Of a stretch of DNA of 53,984 bases, positions 24,979 through 33,828 are shown piece after piece. How positions within the stretch are numbered: the first letter of the stretch is position 1; every line of letters begins with the position of its first letter. A program made the position numbers and the translations under genes. Source of the DNA: an uncultured Muribaculaceae bacterium (GTDB lineage Bacteria > Bacteroidota > Bacteroidia > Bacteroidales > Muribaculaceae); assembly GCA_910584495.1 (NCBI GenBank), contig CAJUAR010000010.1, forward strand, positions 1 through 53,984. Reading direction: 5' to 3'. Below the pieces are notes generated by a model that worked only from the letters and a program-made list of their open reading frames with translations, was not told the DNA's origin and ran no database searches.

Positions 24979-26409
24979 TTAATTTGCAAAAGGGTCGTAG
25001 AGGGGTTTTGTGCCTCGCTCTTCGGCCAGTTTGAGAAGAAAATGCAGGGCAGCCTCGCGAGAGTCCTCAATTTCGCAGTCTTTGATTGCTTGTTTGAGGC
25101 TTTTTGCGTAGAATCCTACTTCGGGGCATTGAGGCAGACCGAAAAGGGCCATGATTTCTGTGCCGTCGACCGGATTTTTACGGTTGCGTTCAAAATCCTT
25201 GGCTTCGGTCTGTCGGAATTTCTCTTCCACCAGGTCGAAATTGGCCAGGTATCGGGCCTTGCGCGCCTCGTCTTTGCTGGTGATGTCGGCACGGGCGAGC
25301 AGCATGAGGTCGGCGAGGTCTTCCTCGGCATAGTTGGCCAGGCGACGCACTGCGCTGTCGGTCACTTCGTCTTCGACCAGGGCAATAGGGCGCATATGTA
25401 GCTCGACAAGCTTTGCAACATAGCGCATTTCGGCTCCGAGCGGAAACTTCATGCGGCGGAATATGTTCCTCACCATCTTTGCTCCCACAAAGTTGTGGTT
25501 GTGGAATGTCCATCCGCGAGCATCGTCCCAGTGCTTAGTCACCGGCTTGCCTATGTCGTGGAAGAGTGCGGCCCAGCGGAGGAAGACATTGTCGGAAGCC
25601 TGGGCCACGCTGTCGAGCACCAGCATGGTGTGGCGGAAATTGTCTTTGTGTCCCCGCCCATGAACCACGTCTATGCCTTTCATGCGAGCAAGCTCGGGCA
25701 GAATCTTGCCGAGGAGGCCTGAGGCGAGCAGAAGTTCCCATCCAATGGAAGGCTTGGGCGAGGCCATGATTTTGAACAGTTCGTCCTTGATTCGTTCGGC
25801 GGTGATGATTTCGATGCGCGAGGCATTGCGGACGATGCCGGCAAAGGTGACGGGGTCGATGTCGAACTGCAGCTGGGTGGCAAAGCGTATGGCACGGAGC
25901 ATTCGCAGAGGGTCGTCGCTGAATGTTATATCGGGGTCGGCGGGAGTGCGGATGATGCGGCGTTCGATATCGCCCATGCCGTCGTACACATCGATGAGTT
26001 CGCCGAACGAGGCAGCATTGACGCTCACAGCCATTGCATTGATAGAGAAGTCGCGGCGTGCGAGGTCGTCGGCAAGGGTGCCGTCTTCTACAATGGGGTT
26101 GCGAGAATCGTGGCGGTAGGATTCTTTTCGCGCGCCCACAAATTCGAGTTCGAGACCCCGTCGATGAATTTGCGCCGTTCCATAGTTGCGGAACACTGTC
26201 ACATCGGTTTTGCCGCCAAGAATGGCGGCCACATTTTGAGCCAGCTCTATGCCTGAACCGACGGTGACAAAGTCTATGTCCTTGGAGGAACGACCAATGA
26301 CAAGGTCGCGCACATAACCGCCCACAACGTATGCTTGGCAGCCCATATCATCGGCTGCTGCACCAACGGTGTGGAAAATTTTGGATCGAAGTTTGCTCTT
26401 GAAGTTCAT
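24979..26409 (-). CDS. cca: CCA tRNA nucleotidyltransferase (poly(A) polymerase/HD family)
   Basis: A 476-residue enzyme that adds or repairs the 3' CCA end of tRNA. The nucleotidyltransferase motif is AYVVGGYVRDLVIGRSSKDIDFV. RRDFSINAMA and DDPLRMLRAIRFA follow as head-domain motifs. An HD hydrolase domain (ALFHDIGKP) fills the C-terminal half, as in HD-containing Bacteroidetes versions. It is flanked by 3-bp gaps to the M24 peptidase gene and queD. Confidence 0.93.
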   Translation of the reverse strand: MNFKSKLRSKIFHTVGAAADDMGCQAYVVGGYVRDLVIGRSSKDIDFVTVGSGIELAQNVAAILGGKTDVTVFRNYGTAQIHRRGLELEFVGARKESYRHDSRNPIVEDGTLADDLARRDFSINAMAVSVNAASFGELIDVYDGMGDIERRIIRTPADPDITFSDDPLRMLRAIRFATQLQFDIDPVTFAGIVRNASRIEIITAERIKDELFKIMASPKPSIGWELLLASGLLGKILPELARMKGIDVVHGRGHKDNFRHTMLVLDSVAQASDNVFLRWAALFHDIGKPVTKHWDDARGWTFHNHNFVGAKMVRNIFRRMKFPLGAEMRYVAKLVELHMRPIALVEDEVTDSAVRRLANYAEEDLADLMLLARADITSKDEARKARYLANFDLVEEKFRQTEAKDFERNRKNPVDGTEIMALFGLPQCPEVGFYAKSLKQAIKDCEIEDSREAALHFLLKLAEERGTKPLYDPFAN

Positions 26410-26412
26410 CGG

Positions 26413-27615
26413 TCAGTCGAGTTCCACCGGTTCTGTTCGAGCGGTGGTTATGGCCTGGCCTCCGTTGGCTCCGACAATATAAGTGTTTTCGATGCCAACA
26501 GCTCCCAGATGTGGAATAACAAATTTCGGTTCAACGGCAATAACGTTGTCCTTTTGAATTATATCGTGCGAACGTGGTGCAAGCACGGGTCCTTCGTTTA
26601 CCTCTATTCCTATCCCGTGTCCCACAAAACCGGCATGGCATCGATGTCCCATGAAGTAATCGGCCATGCCTGCATCTGTAGCCATCTGCAGGGCGCGTGC
26701 ATAGAGGTCGGCTGCTTTTGCCCCGGGAAGCATCATCGATGCGAGTTCGGCACAGATGGCGGCCGACAGCTCGTTGGCTTTGAATGCTTCGTCTGCAAGG
26801 TTGTCGCAGTAGTATATGCGCGTCATGTCGGTCATATATCCGGTGTAGTTGCCGTTGACATCCACCATCACGGGCATGCCGGGTTTGATTATGGTGCCGT
26901 TGGCTCCTATGGGGTTGGAAGGGTCGAGGCCTTCGCCGCCCATCGTAAAGTCGTAGGGCGAAGGGGTGTCGGCGTTTTCGCCGGTTATGACATTGCCCAT
27001 GAACAGTTCCATTTCGCGGCCTGCCACGCGGAACTGTCCCAGACAGCCGCCGAGGCGCGAAGCACGTTCAATTTCAATCTGGAACTCTATGTCGGTCATA
27101 CCTTCGCGATAGAGATGCGGAATGTGCTCATAGACAAGCGACTGGCGCTCGCCCGACAAGCGAAGTTTTGCTAACTCGACAGGTGTTTTCACAGCACGTG
27201 CAGCTCGCAGTGCTGCACTAACATTGCCGGCAGGTGCCGTCATGCCCGTTGCCGCTGCCAGCCGGCATGCTTCGGAGTAGCTGATGCTGTCGAGCTCCAG
27301 GGCAATGGGGGCATTAATGGCTCCAAGGGCTGAGGCAATTTCTTCTGGCTTGCGGATGTGCACCACCTTTTCGCCTGATGTGCTGCGCAGTGTTGAGGGA
27401 CGGCGCACAAAGTAGACCGGCTCTTCCCGGTCGGTGCTCACAAAGATATATCCACGGAATACGCGGCCGGTGAGATAGTAGATGTTGGTATTGGTGCATA
27501 TAAGGGCACAATCGATCGAAGCGTTGGCCATTGCGGCTTTGAGCTTGTCGAAACGCAGTTTGCTTTCGTTTGTGCCGAGCAAATTAATTTGAAGAAAATC
27601 AACAGATTCTGTCAT
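26413..27615 (-). CDS. M24 family Xaa-Pro-type aminopeptidase
   Basis: A 400-residue two-domain protein. The N-terminal creatinase-like domain leads to the metal-binding pita-bread fold with ligands VDVNGNYTGYMTD (two Asp), FVGHGIGIEVNEGP (His) and AVEPKFVIP (Glu). Such enzymes remove the residue before proline or act on dipeptides. The exact substrate is not known. It starts 2 bp after gldH and ends 3 bp before cca. Confidence 0.9.
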   Translation of the reverse strand: MTESVDFLQINLLGTNESKLRFDKLKAAMANASIDCALICTNTNIYYLTGRVFRGYIFVSTDREEPVYFVRRPSTLRSTSGEKVVHIRKPEEIASALGAINAPIALELDSISYSEACRLAAATGMTAPAGNVSAALRAARAVKTPVELAKLRLSGERQSLVYEHIPHLYREGMTDIEFQIEIERASRLGGCLGQFRVAGREMELFMGNVITGENADTPSPYDFTMGGEGLDPSNPIGANGTIIKPGMPVMVDVNGNYTGYMTDMTRIYYCDNLADEAFKANELSAAICAELASMMLPGAKAADLYARALQMATDAGMADYFMGHRCHAGFVGHGIGIEVNEGPVLAPRSHDIIQKDNVIAVEPKFVIPHLGAVGIENTYIVGANGGQAITTARTEPVELD

Positions 27616-27617
27616 AT

Positions 27618-28133
27618 TTATAATTTATGAGGAAAGAAAGAAATCCCAACTTGTTCGATATCGCTGAGGGTGTCGGTGCGCATGATGTGTCGCAGGCGGA
27701 TGGGTTGATGGCGGCGAATCGCCACATTTCGTAGCAGTGTGTCGTTTTTCTGCAGGGATGTTCCCATTCCTTTTCCGAGCCAGCGGCCGTAGATGTCGGC
27801 CAGGCGGATGTTGAAGGTGTCGCGGCGTGCAGCGGTATCGGCAACATCCATGCTTAGTTCCACCCAGATGTTGCTGTAAGAGTAACCCGACGTATGTCGG
27901 ACTGTGAGCACCACATCGCCCGGTTGCGAAATGCTGTCGGCAAGAGTGTCGACTTCGAAGGTTTTGGCGTCGCTATATGCCCACCGGGCATGTGGCAAAG
28001 TGGCAAATGCGCTGAAATAATTGTCATCGCCATTGCCGTGGTGTCCGTCGATTGAGCAAGCGGACACCACAGTTGCCGCGGCAATAAAAATTGCCGCGGC
28101 CGGGGGTAATATTTTAATCGGTCGGACCTTCAT
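27618..28133 (-). CDS. gldH: Gliding motility/T9SS lipoprotein GldH
   Basis: A 171-residue lipoprotein with a signal peptide ending in the lipobox VVSACS. Motifs such as WAYSDAKTFEVD, TVRHTSGYSYSNIWVELSM and GMGTSLQKNDTLL match GldH, one of the lipoproteins linked to gliding and to type IX secretion in Bacteroidetes. The start MKVRPIKIL overlaps the ricT end by 20 bp. Its presence agrees with the T9SS-like domain seen at 11881-12960. Confidence 0.85.
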   Translation of the reverse strand: MKVRPIKILPPAAAIFIAAATVVSACSIDGHHGNGDDNYFSAFATLPHARWAYSDAKTFEVDTLADSISQPGDVVLTVRHTSGYSYSNIWVELSMDVADTAARRDTFNIRLADIYGRWLGKGMGTSLQKNDTLLRNVAIRRHQPIRLRHIMRTDTLSDIEQVGISFFPHKL

Positions 28134-29379
28134 TAGACTTTTTTTGCGGACGACGGCGTCCTTTCTTTCTATCAACGTCCTGAGGTGGCTTTTTGTCGTT
28201 GGGTTGGGCTTGTTTCTTTTCAGCTTGATGTTTTTGCGGCTGCTGCTTGTTTTCTGCAGCCTGTTGTTTTTTGTCGGCGGGGACGTTTTGTTTCTTGTCG
28301 GGCTGAGGGTTGTTTTTGTTCTGCCCCTTTCGTTTTTTCCGTTTCTTTTTGTCGAAACGCGTCAGGTCGCCGTCGTCGAGAACGTCTCCAAAGTCGGTTC
28401 GTTCCTTTCGCGGTTTTGCTTTCTCCTCAACAATCAGGCTGATGGGTTTCTCTCCGGCTTTGTTGAGCTGAATCACCTCAAAAACACGCTCGGGTGTGAG
28501 CGTCACCAGGTTGGCCGCAATGTTTTTGTCGGTTGAATAGGTGATAAGGTGGTTGAAGATGTCTGTTTTGAAGTGATAGTATGTGGCATCGGCAGTTTCG
28601 AGGCGCACATCACGCGGGGGCAGGTGCTTCGAAGCCTCCACATATGCATCGACCTCGAAATTGAGGCAGCATTTGAGCTTGGCACATTGTCCTGCCAGTT
28701 TCTGGGGATTTAGCGAAATGTCCTGGAAACGGGCAGCCGAAGTGGATACCGACACAAAGTTAGTCATCCACTGCGAGCAGCACAGCGGCCGTCCGCATGG
28801 TCCTATACCGCCAATACGACCGGCCTCTTGTCGGGCGCCTATTTGCTTCATCTCGATACGTACTTTGAAAGTCTCGGCGAGAATCTTGATGAGCTGACGG
28901 AAGTCGACGCGTTCGTCGGCAATGTAGTAGAAGATGGCTTTGTTGCCGTCGCCCTGGTATTCTACATCGCCGATTTTCATGTTCAGTTTCAGTTCTTCGG
29001 CGATTTTTCGGGCGCGAATCATCGTATATTCTTCGCGAGCCTTTGCTTCCTCGAATTTTTCGAGGTCGGCGGGCTTTGCCTTTCGGAACACTCTTTTGAC
29101 CTCCTCCTTCTGCTTGCCTCCTGCGCGGCGCATTCGCAGCTCTGCCAGGTCGCCGGTCATGGTAATTGTGCCTATGTCGTGACCAGGGCTTGCCTCTACG
29201 GCCACCACATCGCCGATGATCAAAGGCAGGTTGGTGGAGTTGCGGTAGTAGCCTTTGCGTGTGTTTTTGAACTGCACTTCCACAAACTCGCCTTCGGACT
29301 TTCCTCCAGGAATGTCGGCAAGCCAGTTGTAGCTGTGCAGTTTGCACCGCTGGCAATCTTTACCTTTATAGTCTTCCAT
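28114..29379 (-). CDS. ricT: PSP1 domain protein, RicT-like, with long Lys/Gln-rich tail
   Basis: A 421-residue protein. The PSP1/RicT core (about residues 25-270) contains RMRRAGGKQKEEVKR, GPCGRPLCCSQWM and QCAKLKCCLNFEVDAY, whose Cys residues bind an iron-sulfur cluster in known RicT proteins that act with RNase Y. The last 90-100 residues are a low-complexity tail of Lys, Gln, Asn and Pro, absent from ordinary RicT and likely disordered and nucleic-acid binding (inferred). It overlaps the rny stop by 1 bp, which fits joint action with RNase Y. Confidence 0.88.
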   Translation of the reverse strand: MEDYKGKDCQRCKLHSYNWLADIPGGKSEGEFVEVQFKNTRKGYYRNSTNLPLIIGDVVAVEASPGHDIGTITMTGDLAELRMRRAGGKQKEEVKRVFRKAKPADLEKFEEAKAREEYTMIRARKIAEELKLNMKIGDVEYQGDGNKAIFYYIADERVDFRQLIKILAETFKVRIEMKQIGARQEAGRIGGIGPCGRPLCCSQWMTNFVSVSTSAARFQDISLNPQKLAGQCAKLKCCLNFEVDAYVEASKHLPPRDVRLETADATYYHFKTDIFNHLITYSTDKNIAANLVTLTPERVFEVIQLNKAGEKPISLIVEEKAKPRKERTDFGDVLDDGDLTRFDKKKRKKRKGQNKNNPQPDKKQNVPADKKQQAAENKQQPQKHQAEKKQAQPNDKKPPQDVDRKKGRRRPQKKSNEGPTD

Positions 29380-30926
29380 TATTTGGCAAAGCTAACGGAG
29401 CGAGTTTCGCGAATGACGGTGATTTTCACCTGTCCCGGATATGTCATTTCGTCCTGAATGCGTCGTGCAATTTCGTTAGAAAGCTTTTCGGTTTCGGCAT
29501 CATCGATTTTGTCGGCCCCTACAATCACACGCAGTTCGCGACCGGCCTGTATGGCGTAGGTTTTGATAACTCCGGGGTAGGACATAGCCAGCTGCTCAAG
29601 GTCGTTGAGACGTTTGATATAGGCTTCGACAATTTCGCGGCGAGCACCGGGACGCGCACCGGAAATTGCATCGCACACTTGCACAATTGGGGCAAGGAGC
29701 GAGGTCTGTTCCACTTCGTCGTGGTGTGCTCCGATGGCGTTGCAAATTTCGGGTTTCTCTTTGTATTTCTCGGCGAGTTTCATGCCCAGGAGAGCATGCG
29801 GCAGTTCGGGTTCTTCGTCTGGCACTTTGCCAATGTCGTGGAGCAGGCCTGCTCGCCGGGCTTTTTTGGGGTTGAGGCCAAGTTCGCTTGCCATGACAGC
29901 ACAGAGGTTTGCCGTTTCGCGAGAGTGCTGCAGCAGGTTTTGACCGTAGCTCGAGCGATATTTCATTTTGCCCACCATGCGGATTAGCTCTGGGTGCAGC
30001 CCATGGATTCCGAGGTCTATGGCAGTGCGTTGTCCCGTTTCAATGATTTCCTGCTCGATTTGTTTGCGTACCTTGGCCACAACTTCTTCGATGCGGGCCG
30101 GGTGGATTCGTCCGTCGGCAACAAGCTGGTGTAGAGCCAGACGTGCAATTTCGCGGCGTACGGGGTCGAATCCCGAAAGAACTATGGCTTCGGGAGTGTC
30201 GTCGACAATTATTTCGATGCCTGTTGCTGCTTCGAGTGCGCGGATGTTGCGGCCTTCGCGGCCGATGATGCGGCCTTTGATTTCGTCGCTGTCGATGTGG
30301 AACACCGTCACCGAGTTCTCAATGGCAGTCTCTGTGGCCACACGTTGAATGCTCTGCACCACAATGCGGCGCGCTTCTTTGTTTGCGGTGAGCTTGGCAT
30401 CGTCCATAATGTCGTTGATATACGATGCTGCGGCAGTTTTGGCTTCGTCTTTGAGGCTTTCGATGAGTTTTTCTTTGGCTTCGGCCGACGAGAGGCCGGA
30501 GATGTGCTCCAGCAGGTCCTGTGCCTGACGGTGGAGCTCGTCGAGCTGTGCCTGACGGTTGTTGATTACGCTTTGCTGTGCATCAAGGTTCTGACGCAGA
30601 CCGTCGAGCTCGTTGCGAGTGCGTTGGTTTTCGCTCTGCTGCTGGTTGAGCTGCAGCTCGCGCTGTTTCATTTTTGCTTCAGACGACTGGAGCCTGGACA
30701 TTTTCTGCTGAGCCGTTTTTTCTGCTTCGGAGGTTATACGCAGGGCTTCTTCCCTGCCTTCGAGCACTTTGTCGCGCTTGAGGTCTTCGGCCTGACGCTG
30801 AGCTTCGGCCACGATGACTTTAGCCTGAGAGTTTGCCGAGCGGCGCTGAACAGCCATGGTTGCCACCACGGCTATTGCCGCAGCTACCACAGCACAGGCT
30901 ATTGCAAGTAAAATTTGAAATAACAT
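29379..30926 (-). CDS. rny: Ribonuclease Y
   Basis: A 515-residue membrane-anchored endoribonuclease that starts mRNA decay. An N-terminal membrane helix (about residues 3-25) is followed by a long coiled coil to about residue 150. A KH domain with GRIIGREGRNIRALE comes next, and then an HD domain with LLHDIGKVPDEE and AHHDEVE. The upstream region holds a 6S-like RNA and its terminator; ricT overlaps its end by 1 bp. Confidence 0.96.
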   Translation of the reverse strand: MLFQILLAIACAVVAAAIAVVATMAVQRRSANSQAKVIVAEAQRQAEDLKRDKVLEGREEALRITSEAEKTAQQKMSRLQSSEAKMKQRELQLNQQQSENQRTRNELDGLRQNLDAQQSVINNRQAQLDELHRQAQDLLEHISGLSSAEAKEKLIESLKDEAKTAAASYINDIMDDAKLTANKEARRIVVQSIQRVATETAIENSVTVFHIDSDEIKGRIIGREGRNIRALEAATGIEIIVDDTPEAIVLSGFDPVRREIARLALHQLVADGRIHPARIEEVVAKVRKQIEQEIIETGQRTAIDLGIHGLHPELIRMVGKMKYRSSYGQNLLQHSRETANLCAVMASELGLNPKKARRAGLLHDIGKVPDEEPELPHALLGMKLAEKYKEKPEICNAIGAHHDEVEQTSLLAPIVQVCDAISGARPGARREIVEAYIKRLNDLEQLAMSYPGVIKTYAIQAGRELRVIVGADKIDDAETEKLSNEIARRIQDEMTYPGQVKITVIRETRSVSFAK

Positions 30927-30954
30927 CTATCTTTTCAGGTGATTAATTGAATTA

Positions 30955-31130
30955 ATAAAAATGCACTTTCAAGCAGCGAATGCCTCTGCATCAGCTCGAA
31001 AGTGCGGAAGAATAAGTCACGGCATGTGAGCCTTCGACAGGCTGTTGAGCCGCATAACCATGCTGAAAAGAAGTCTGCCACCAACGGTGGCTGCAAATGG
31101 AGAGAAAAAGCTGCATGCCCCTGTGGGCGA
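30955..31130 (-). ncRNA. Probable 6S-like RNA with its own terminator
   Basis: The 222 bp between zapA and rny hold no gene but strong structure on the minus strand. A closing stem pairs CATGCC (31114-31119) with GGCATG (31021-31026), extended by CAC/GTG. The enclosed strand has hairpins GCCACC/GGTGGC, GCAT/ATGC and AGCCT/AGGCT around open regions. The layout, long closed rod with open bubble, and the place beside zapA, where 6S RNA sits in many bacteria, suggest 6S RNA, which binds RNA polymerase. The family call is inference. Confidence 0.5.
30957..31005 (-). terminator. Intrinsic terminator of the 6S-like RNA
   Basis: On the minus strand GCACTTTC (31005-30998) pairs perfectly with GAAAGTGC (30970-30963), with inner pairs AGC/GCT and ATGC/GCAT, followed by ATTTTTATT. 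This separates the small RNA from rny, although read-through into rny is likely. Confidence 0.65.
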
Positions 31131-31147
31131 ATGAGATGAACCTTGTC

Positions 31148-31444
31148 TTAGTCTGTGCCGGCGAGGAGGCTGTCTATTCGGGCTTCGAAATCGTCGAGCA
31201 AGGCAGACTGGCGGTTGACTTGTTCGGTTTGCCGGTAGAGCATAGTGGCATAGTAGAGAGTGACTTTAGCCAGTGCTACCGACGAGCTGTCGGCATGGGG
31301 ACCGAAGCGAAAGTGATTGCAGTTATCGTTAATGCGCTCAATAACATAGCGGTAGAACGACTCTTCGTTCTCAGCCACCGGCAGTTTGAAAACTTCTGAG
31401 CCGGCGATTTTCACTGTTATGAGATGCTGTTTGGCGTTGTTCAT
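31148..31444 (-). CDS. zapA: Cell division protein ZapA
   Basis: A 98-residue protein: an N-terminal domain with HLITVKIAGSEVFKLPVAENEE, then a helix with HFRFGPHADSSSVALAKVTLYYA and a coiled coil. It matches ZapA, which bundles FtsZ filaments at the division ring. It lies 28 bp after a short coiled-coil gene that may encode a ZapB-like partner. Confidence 0.88.
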   Translation of the reverse strand: MNNAKQHLITVKIAGSEVFKLPVAENEESFYRYVIERINDNCNHFRFGPHADSSSVALAKVTLYYATMLYRQTEQVNRQSALLDDFEARIDSLLAGTD

Positions 31445-31472
31445 CTATTCAAAAACGAGGGGCGGGAGGTGG

Positions 31473-31772
31473 TCAGATGTCTTTCATCAGGTCGGCGACG
31501 CAGGTGTCGATTTCCCGCACTAAATTTGAAAGAAGGGTCCGAAGCTGCCGGGCATCGTCGTTGTTGGTGGCAATCACCGAGCTCATGCGCAGGAAGCGAA
31601 GTTCTTCGGCCAGACGGGCGTTTTTTGCTTGCTCGGCACTGAGGCGGGCTGCGAGGTCTTCGACCTGCTGTTGCAGACGTTGGTTATCGTCGCGCAAGGT
31701 GCCAAAGCGGGTCACAAGCAGTTCGGCTTTATGTCCAAGGCGGTTTAATTGCTCCGATAGTTCCTTTGCCAT
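31473..31772 (-). CDS. Short coiled-coil protein, ZapB-like
   Basis: A 99-residue, nearly all-helical protein with heptad-like spacing (LRDDNQRLQQQVEDLAARLSAE). It has the size and build of ZapB, a filament that links ZapA to the division apparatus, and is followed by zapA. The family is not certain from sequence alone; coiled coils give little signal. It has a good promoter 17 bp upstream. Confidence 0.6.
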   Translation of the reverse strand: MAKELSEQLNRLGHKAELLVTRFGTLRDDNQRLQQQVEDLAARLSAEQAKNARLAEELRFLRMSSVIATNNDDARQLRTLLSNLVREIDTCVADLMKDI

Positions 31773-31788
31773 TCATTCCAAATTTTCA

Positions 31789-31819
31789 CAAAAGTAACAA
31801 TTTTTTGCCACTCGACAAA
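31789..31819 (-). promoter_or_regulatory. Bacteroidetes-type promoter for the zapB-like/zapA/rny operon
   Basis: On the minus strand, TTTG (31819-31816) and TACTTTTG (31796-31789) lie 19 bp apart, matching the Bacteroidetes promoter consensus. The -7 element ends 16 bp before the ATG at 31772. Confidence 0.65.
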
Positions 31820-31858
31820 ATCCGTGTCATTTTTTTGTGGAAAAAGTTGCTATTCGCG

Positions 31859-32809
31859 CTATTCGCGGCGGAGTTTGCCGTTGGGTGTGCGGGGAAGGAC
31901 GGCTACGGCGCGGTAGTGCTTGGGGCGCCGTCGATGGTCGGCAACGATGTTTTCTATTGCCTGACGGATGAGCGGAAGGGTATCGGGGGTGCTTTCCACA
32001 ACAAGGACCACTGCAGCTCCCCATTTGGGGTCGGGCGCAGATGTCACATAGTAGGGGAGTGCGCCCAGTGCCGGTGCATAGAGCTTTTCGAGTTCCTCGG
32101 CAAAGAGTTTGATACCGCCGCTGTTGATAACATTGTCGGCCCGGCCTCGCCAACGGAACGATCTGTCGTCCAACAACTCGACAACATCGTTGGTGGCAAC
32201 AGTTCGGAATGAAAACAGCGGGGCGTTGACAATCAGGTGCTTGTCGCCGGTTTTTGTGAACGATATGCCTGGCATTGCGTGATAGATACGTTCGGCATCG
32301 GCAGCCGATGCCAGAGCCACATGGCTGCAAGTCTCTGTCATTCCGTAGCCTATCCACGCCCTGACCCCCATCGAGGCCAAGGCTTGGCAATCCTCTGCAG
32401 CCGGGGCCGCGCCGCCGATAAGCAGATTTTTAACTTGCATCAGTGCCGAGCGGTCGGCTATAAGAGCTTTGAGCTGAGAAGGCACTACCGGCAGCAGGTC
32501 GATTGGGCGGTCGGGAAGCACAATTTTGTTGCTCGGCGGAGCAAATACCACTTCGCACTTTGCGGCATAAGCCCTGACAGCCATCATCTTGCCGGCGATA
32601 TAGTCCAAGGATAGCGGGCAGAAGAGGAATGACGAGCTGTTGATGCCGAAAAAGGCGTTAGTGGCACGTGCCGACACAAGCATGTCGGTCTTTAGAAGCC
32701 TGATATCCTTCGGCTTGCCGGTAGAGCCTGAAGTATGGGCCTCAACATACGGTCTATTGTCGTTCCAATCGGCAAGAAATTCGCTGTGGGTCATGGTTAT
32801 TTTCTCCAT
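31859..32809 (-). CDS. menE: o-Succinylbenzoate-CoA ligase (short form)
   Basis: A 316-residue acyl-activating enzyme that makes o-succinylbenzoyl-CoA in menaquinone synthesis. The AMP-binding motif is HTSGSTGKPK near the N-terminus. GYGMTETCSHVALA, FRWRGRADNVINSGG and the end PRTPNGKLRR complete the fold. It is shorter than typical MenE because the usual leader domain is missing, a form known in Bacteroidetes. It overlaps menC by 13 bp and lies in the men cluster, which decides its substrate. Confidence 0.88.
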   Translation of the reverse strand: MEKITMTHSEFLADWNDNRPYVEAHTSGSTGKPKDIRLLKTDMLVSARATNAFFGINSSSFLFCPLSLDYIAGKMMAVRAYAAKCEVVFAPPSNKIVLPDRPIDLLPVVPSQLKALIADRSALMQVKNLLIGGAAPAAEDCQALASMGVRAWIGYGMTETCSHVALASAADAERIYHAMPGISFTKTGDKHLIVNAPLFSFRTVATNDVVELLDDRSFRWRGRADNVINSGGIKLFAEELEKLYAPALGALPYYVTSAPDPKWGAAVVLVVESTPDTLPLIRQAIENIVADHRRRPKHYRAVAVLPRTPNGKLRRE

Positions 32810-33828
32810 TCAAGCCCTTCGGGCACAGGAGCGGGAGTGTTGGGCCGGCAGAAGAGTTCGGGGCCGCACAGTTCGAGTGGCGAGAAAAAATTATTTGTAT
32901 ACAGCTGTCCGGTTCCAAGACCTTGAGGCATCGTTATATGCTTGAAAGACAGCCAGCGGGCTATGGCATATAGCCCCACGTTCGATTCGAGCGCAGATGT
33001 TGCCCACCAGCCTATGTTGCGTTCACTGGCGAGAGCAATATATGTGTCGGCAGCCTCGAATCCTCCGCAAAGAGCAGGTTTGAGGATGACGAACTGCGGA
33101 CCTATGGCATCGAGCAGAGAGGCAGATTCGGCAGGAGTACGCCAGCCAATAAGTTCTTCGTCGAGGGCTATGGCGATGGACGACTGTCGGCAGATGTGCT
33201 CCATGGCCTGCCATTGTCCGGAGCGGATGGGTTGTTCGAGCGAATGGATATTGAACTTCGAAAGCTCTTCGATGCGCTTAATGGCGTTTTCGGGTGTAAA
33301 GCTGCCGTTGGCATCGAGGCGGATTTCCAGGTCGGAGGGTCCGAAGGTGCTGCGTATGCTGCGGAGAATGGCCACCTCGTCGTCGAAATTGATGCCGCCG
33401 ATTTTGAGTTTGAGAACTTTGAATCCGGCTTCGATTTTTTCGGCCACACGACGAGTCATGGTTTCTTTGTCGCCCATCCACACCAGGCCGTTGATGGCTA
33501 TGCCCTGCTCGCCGCGGCTCCATGGAGAGGAAGGCTGCGGAGCGAGGGCTGCCATGGCACTTTCCAGCGCGAAGTTGACCGATGATAACGAGCCGTCGTA
33601 GCCTTCGATGCCCTTGCGGCAGAGCATCGAAAGGCATTGTTCGAAATCAGGAGTGTCTTCGGCCGAAAGGCCCTCGAAAAGCGGCACTTCGGCATAGACC
33701 GTTTCACCCGTCGGCACAAGAGTGAGACGGAGAAAATAGGTGCGTTTGGTGTGCATCACGGCTCGCGATGTGCGCGCCTCGAAGTTGAACTTGAGCACGT
33801 AGGGTGCCCACTCGAAGTCGAAGGTCAT
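32797..33828 (-). CDS. menC: o-Succinylbenzoate synthase
   Basis: A 343-residue enolase-superfamily enzyme of menaquinone synthesis that dehydrates SHCHC to o-succinylbenzoate. The KxK motif is in VLKLKIGGI. Metal ligands lie in RLDANGSF, LEQPI and LDEEL, and the second Lys is in ILKPALCGG. It overlaps menE by 13 bp and the menB stop by 1 bp. Confidence 0.93.
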   Translation of the reverse strand: MTFDFEWAPYVLKFNFEARTSRAVMHTKRTYFLRLTLVPTGETVYAEVPLFEGLSAEDTPDFEQCLSMLCRKGIEGYDGSLSSVNFALESAMAALAPQPSSPWSRGEQGIAINGLVWMGDKETMTRRVAEKIEAGFKVLKLKIGGINFDDEVAILRSIRSTFGPSDLEIRLDANGSFTPENAIKRIEELSKFNIHSLEQPIRSGQWQAMEHICRQSSIAIALDEELIGWRTPAESASLLDAIGPQFVILKPALCGGFEAADTYIALASERNIGWWATSALESNVGLYAIARWLSFKHITMPQGLGTGQLYTNNFFSPLELCGPELFCRPNTPAPVPEGLEWRK

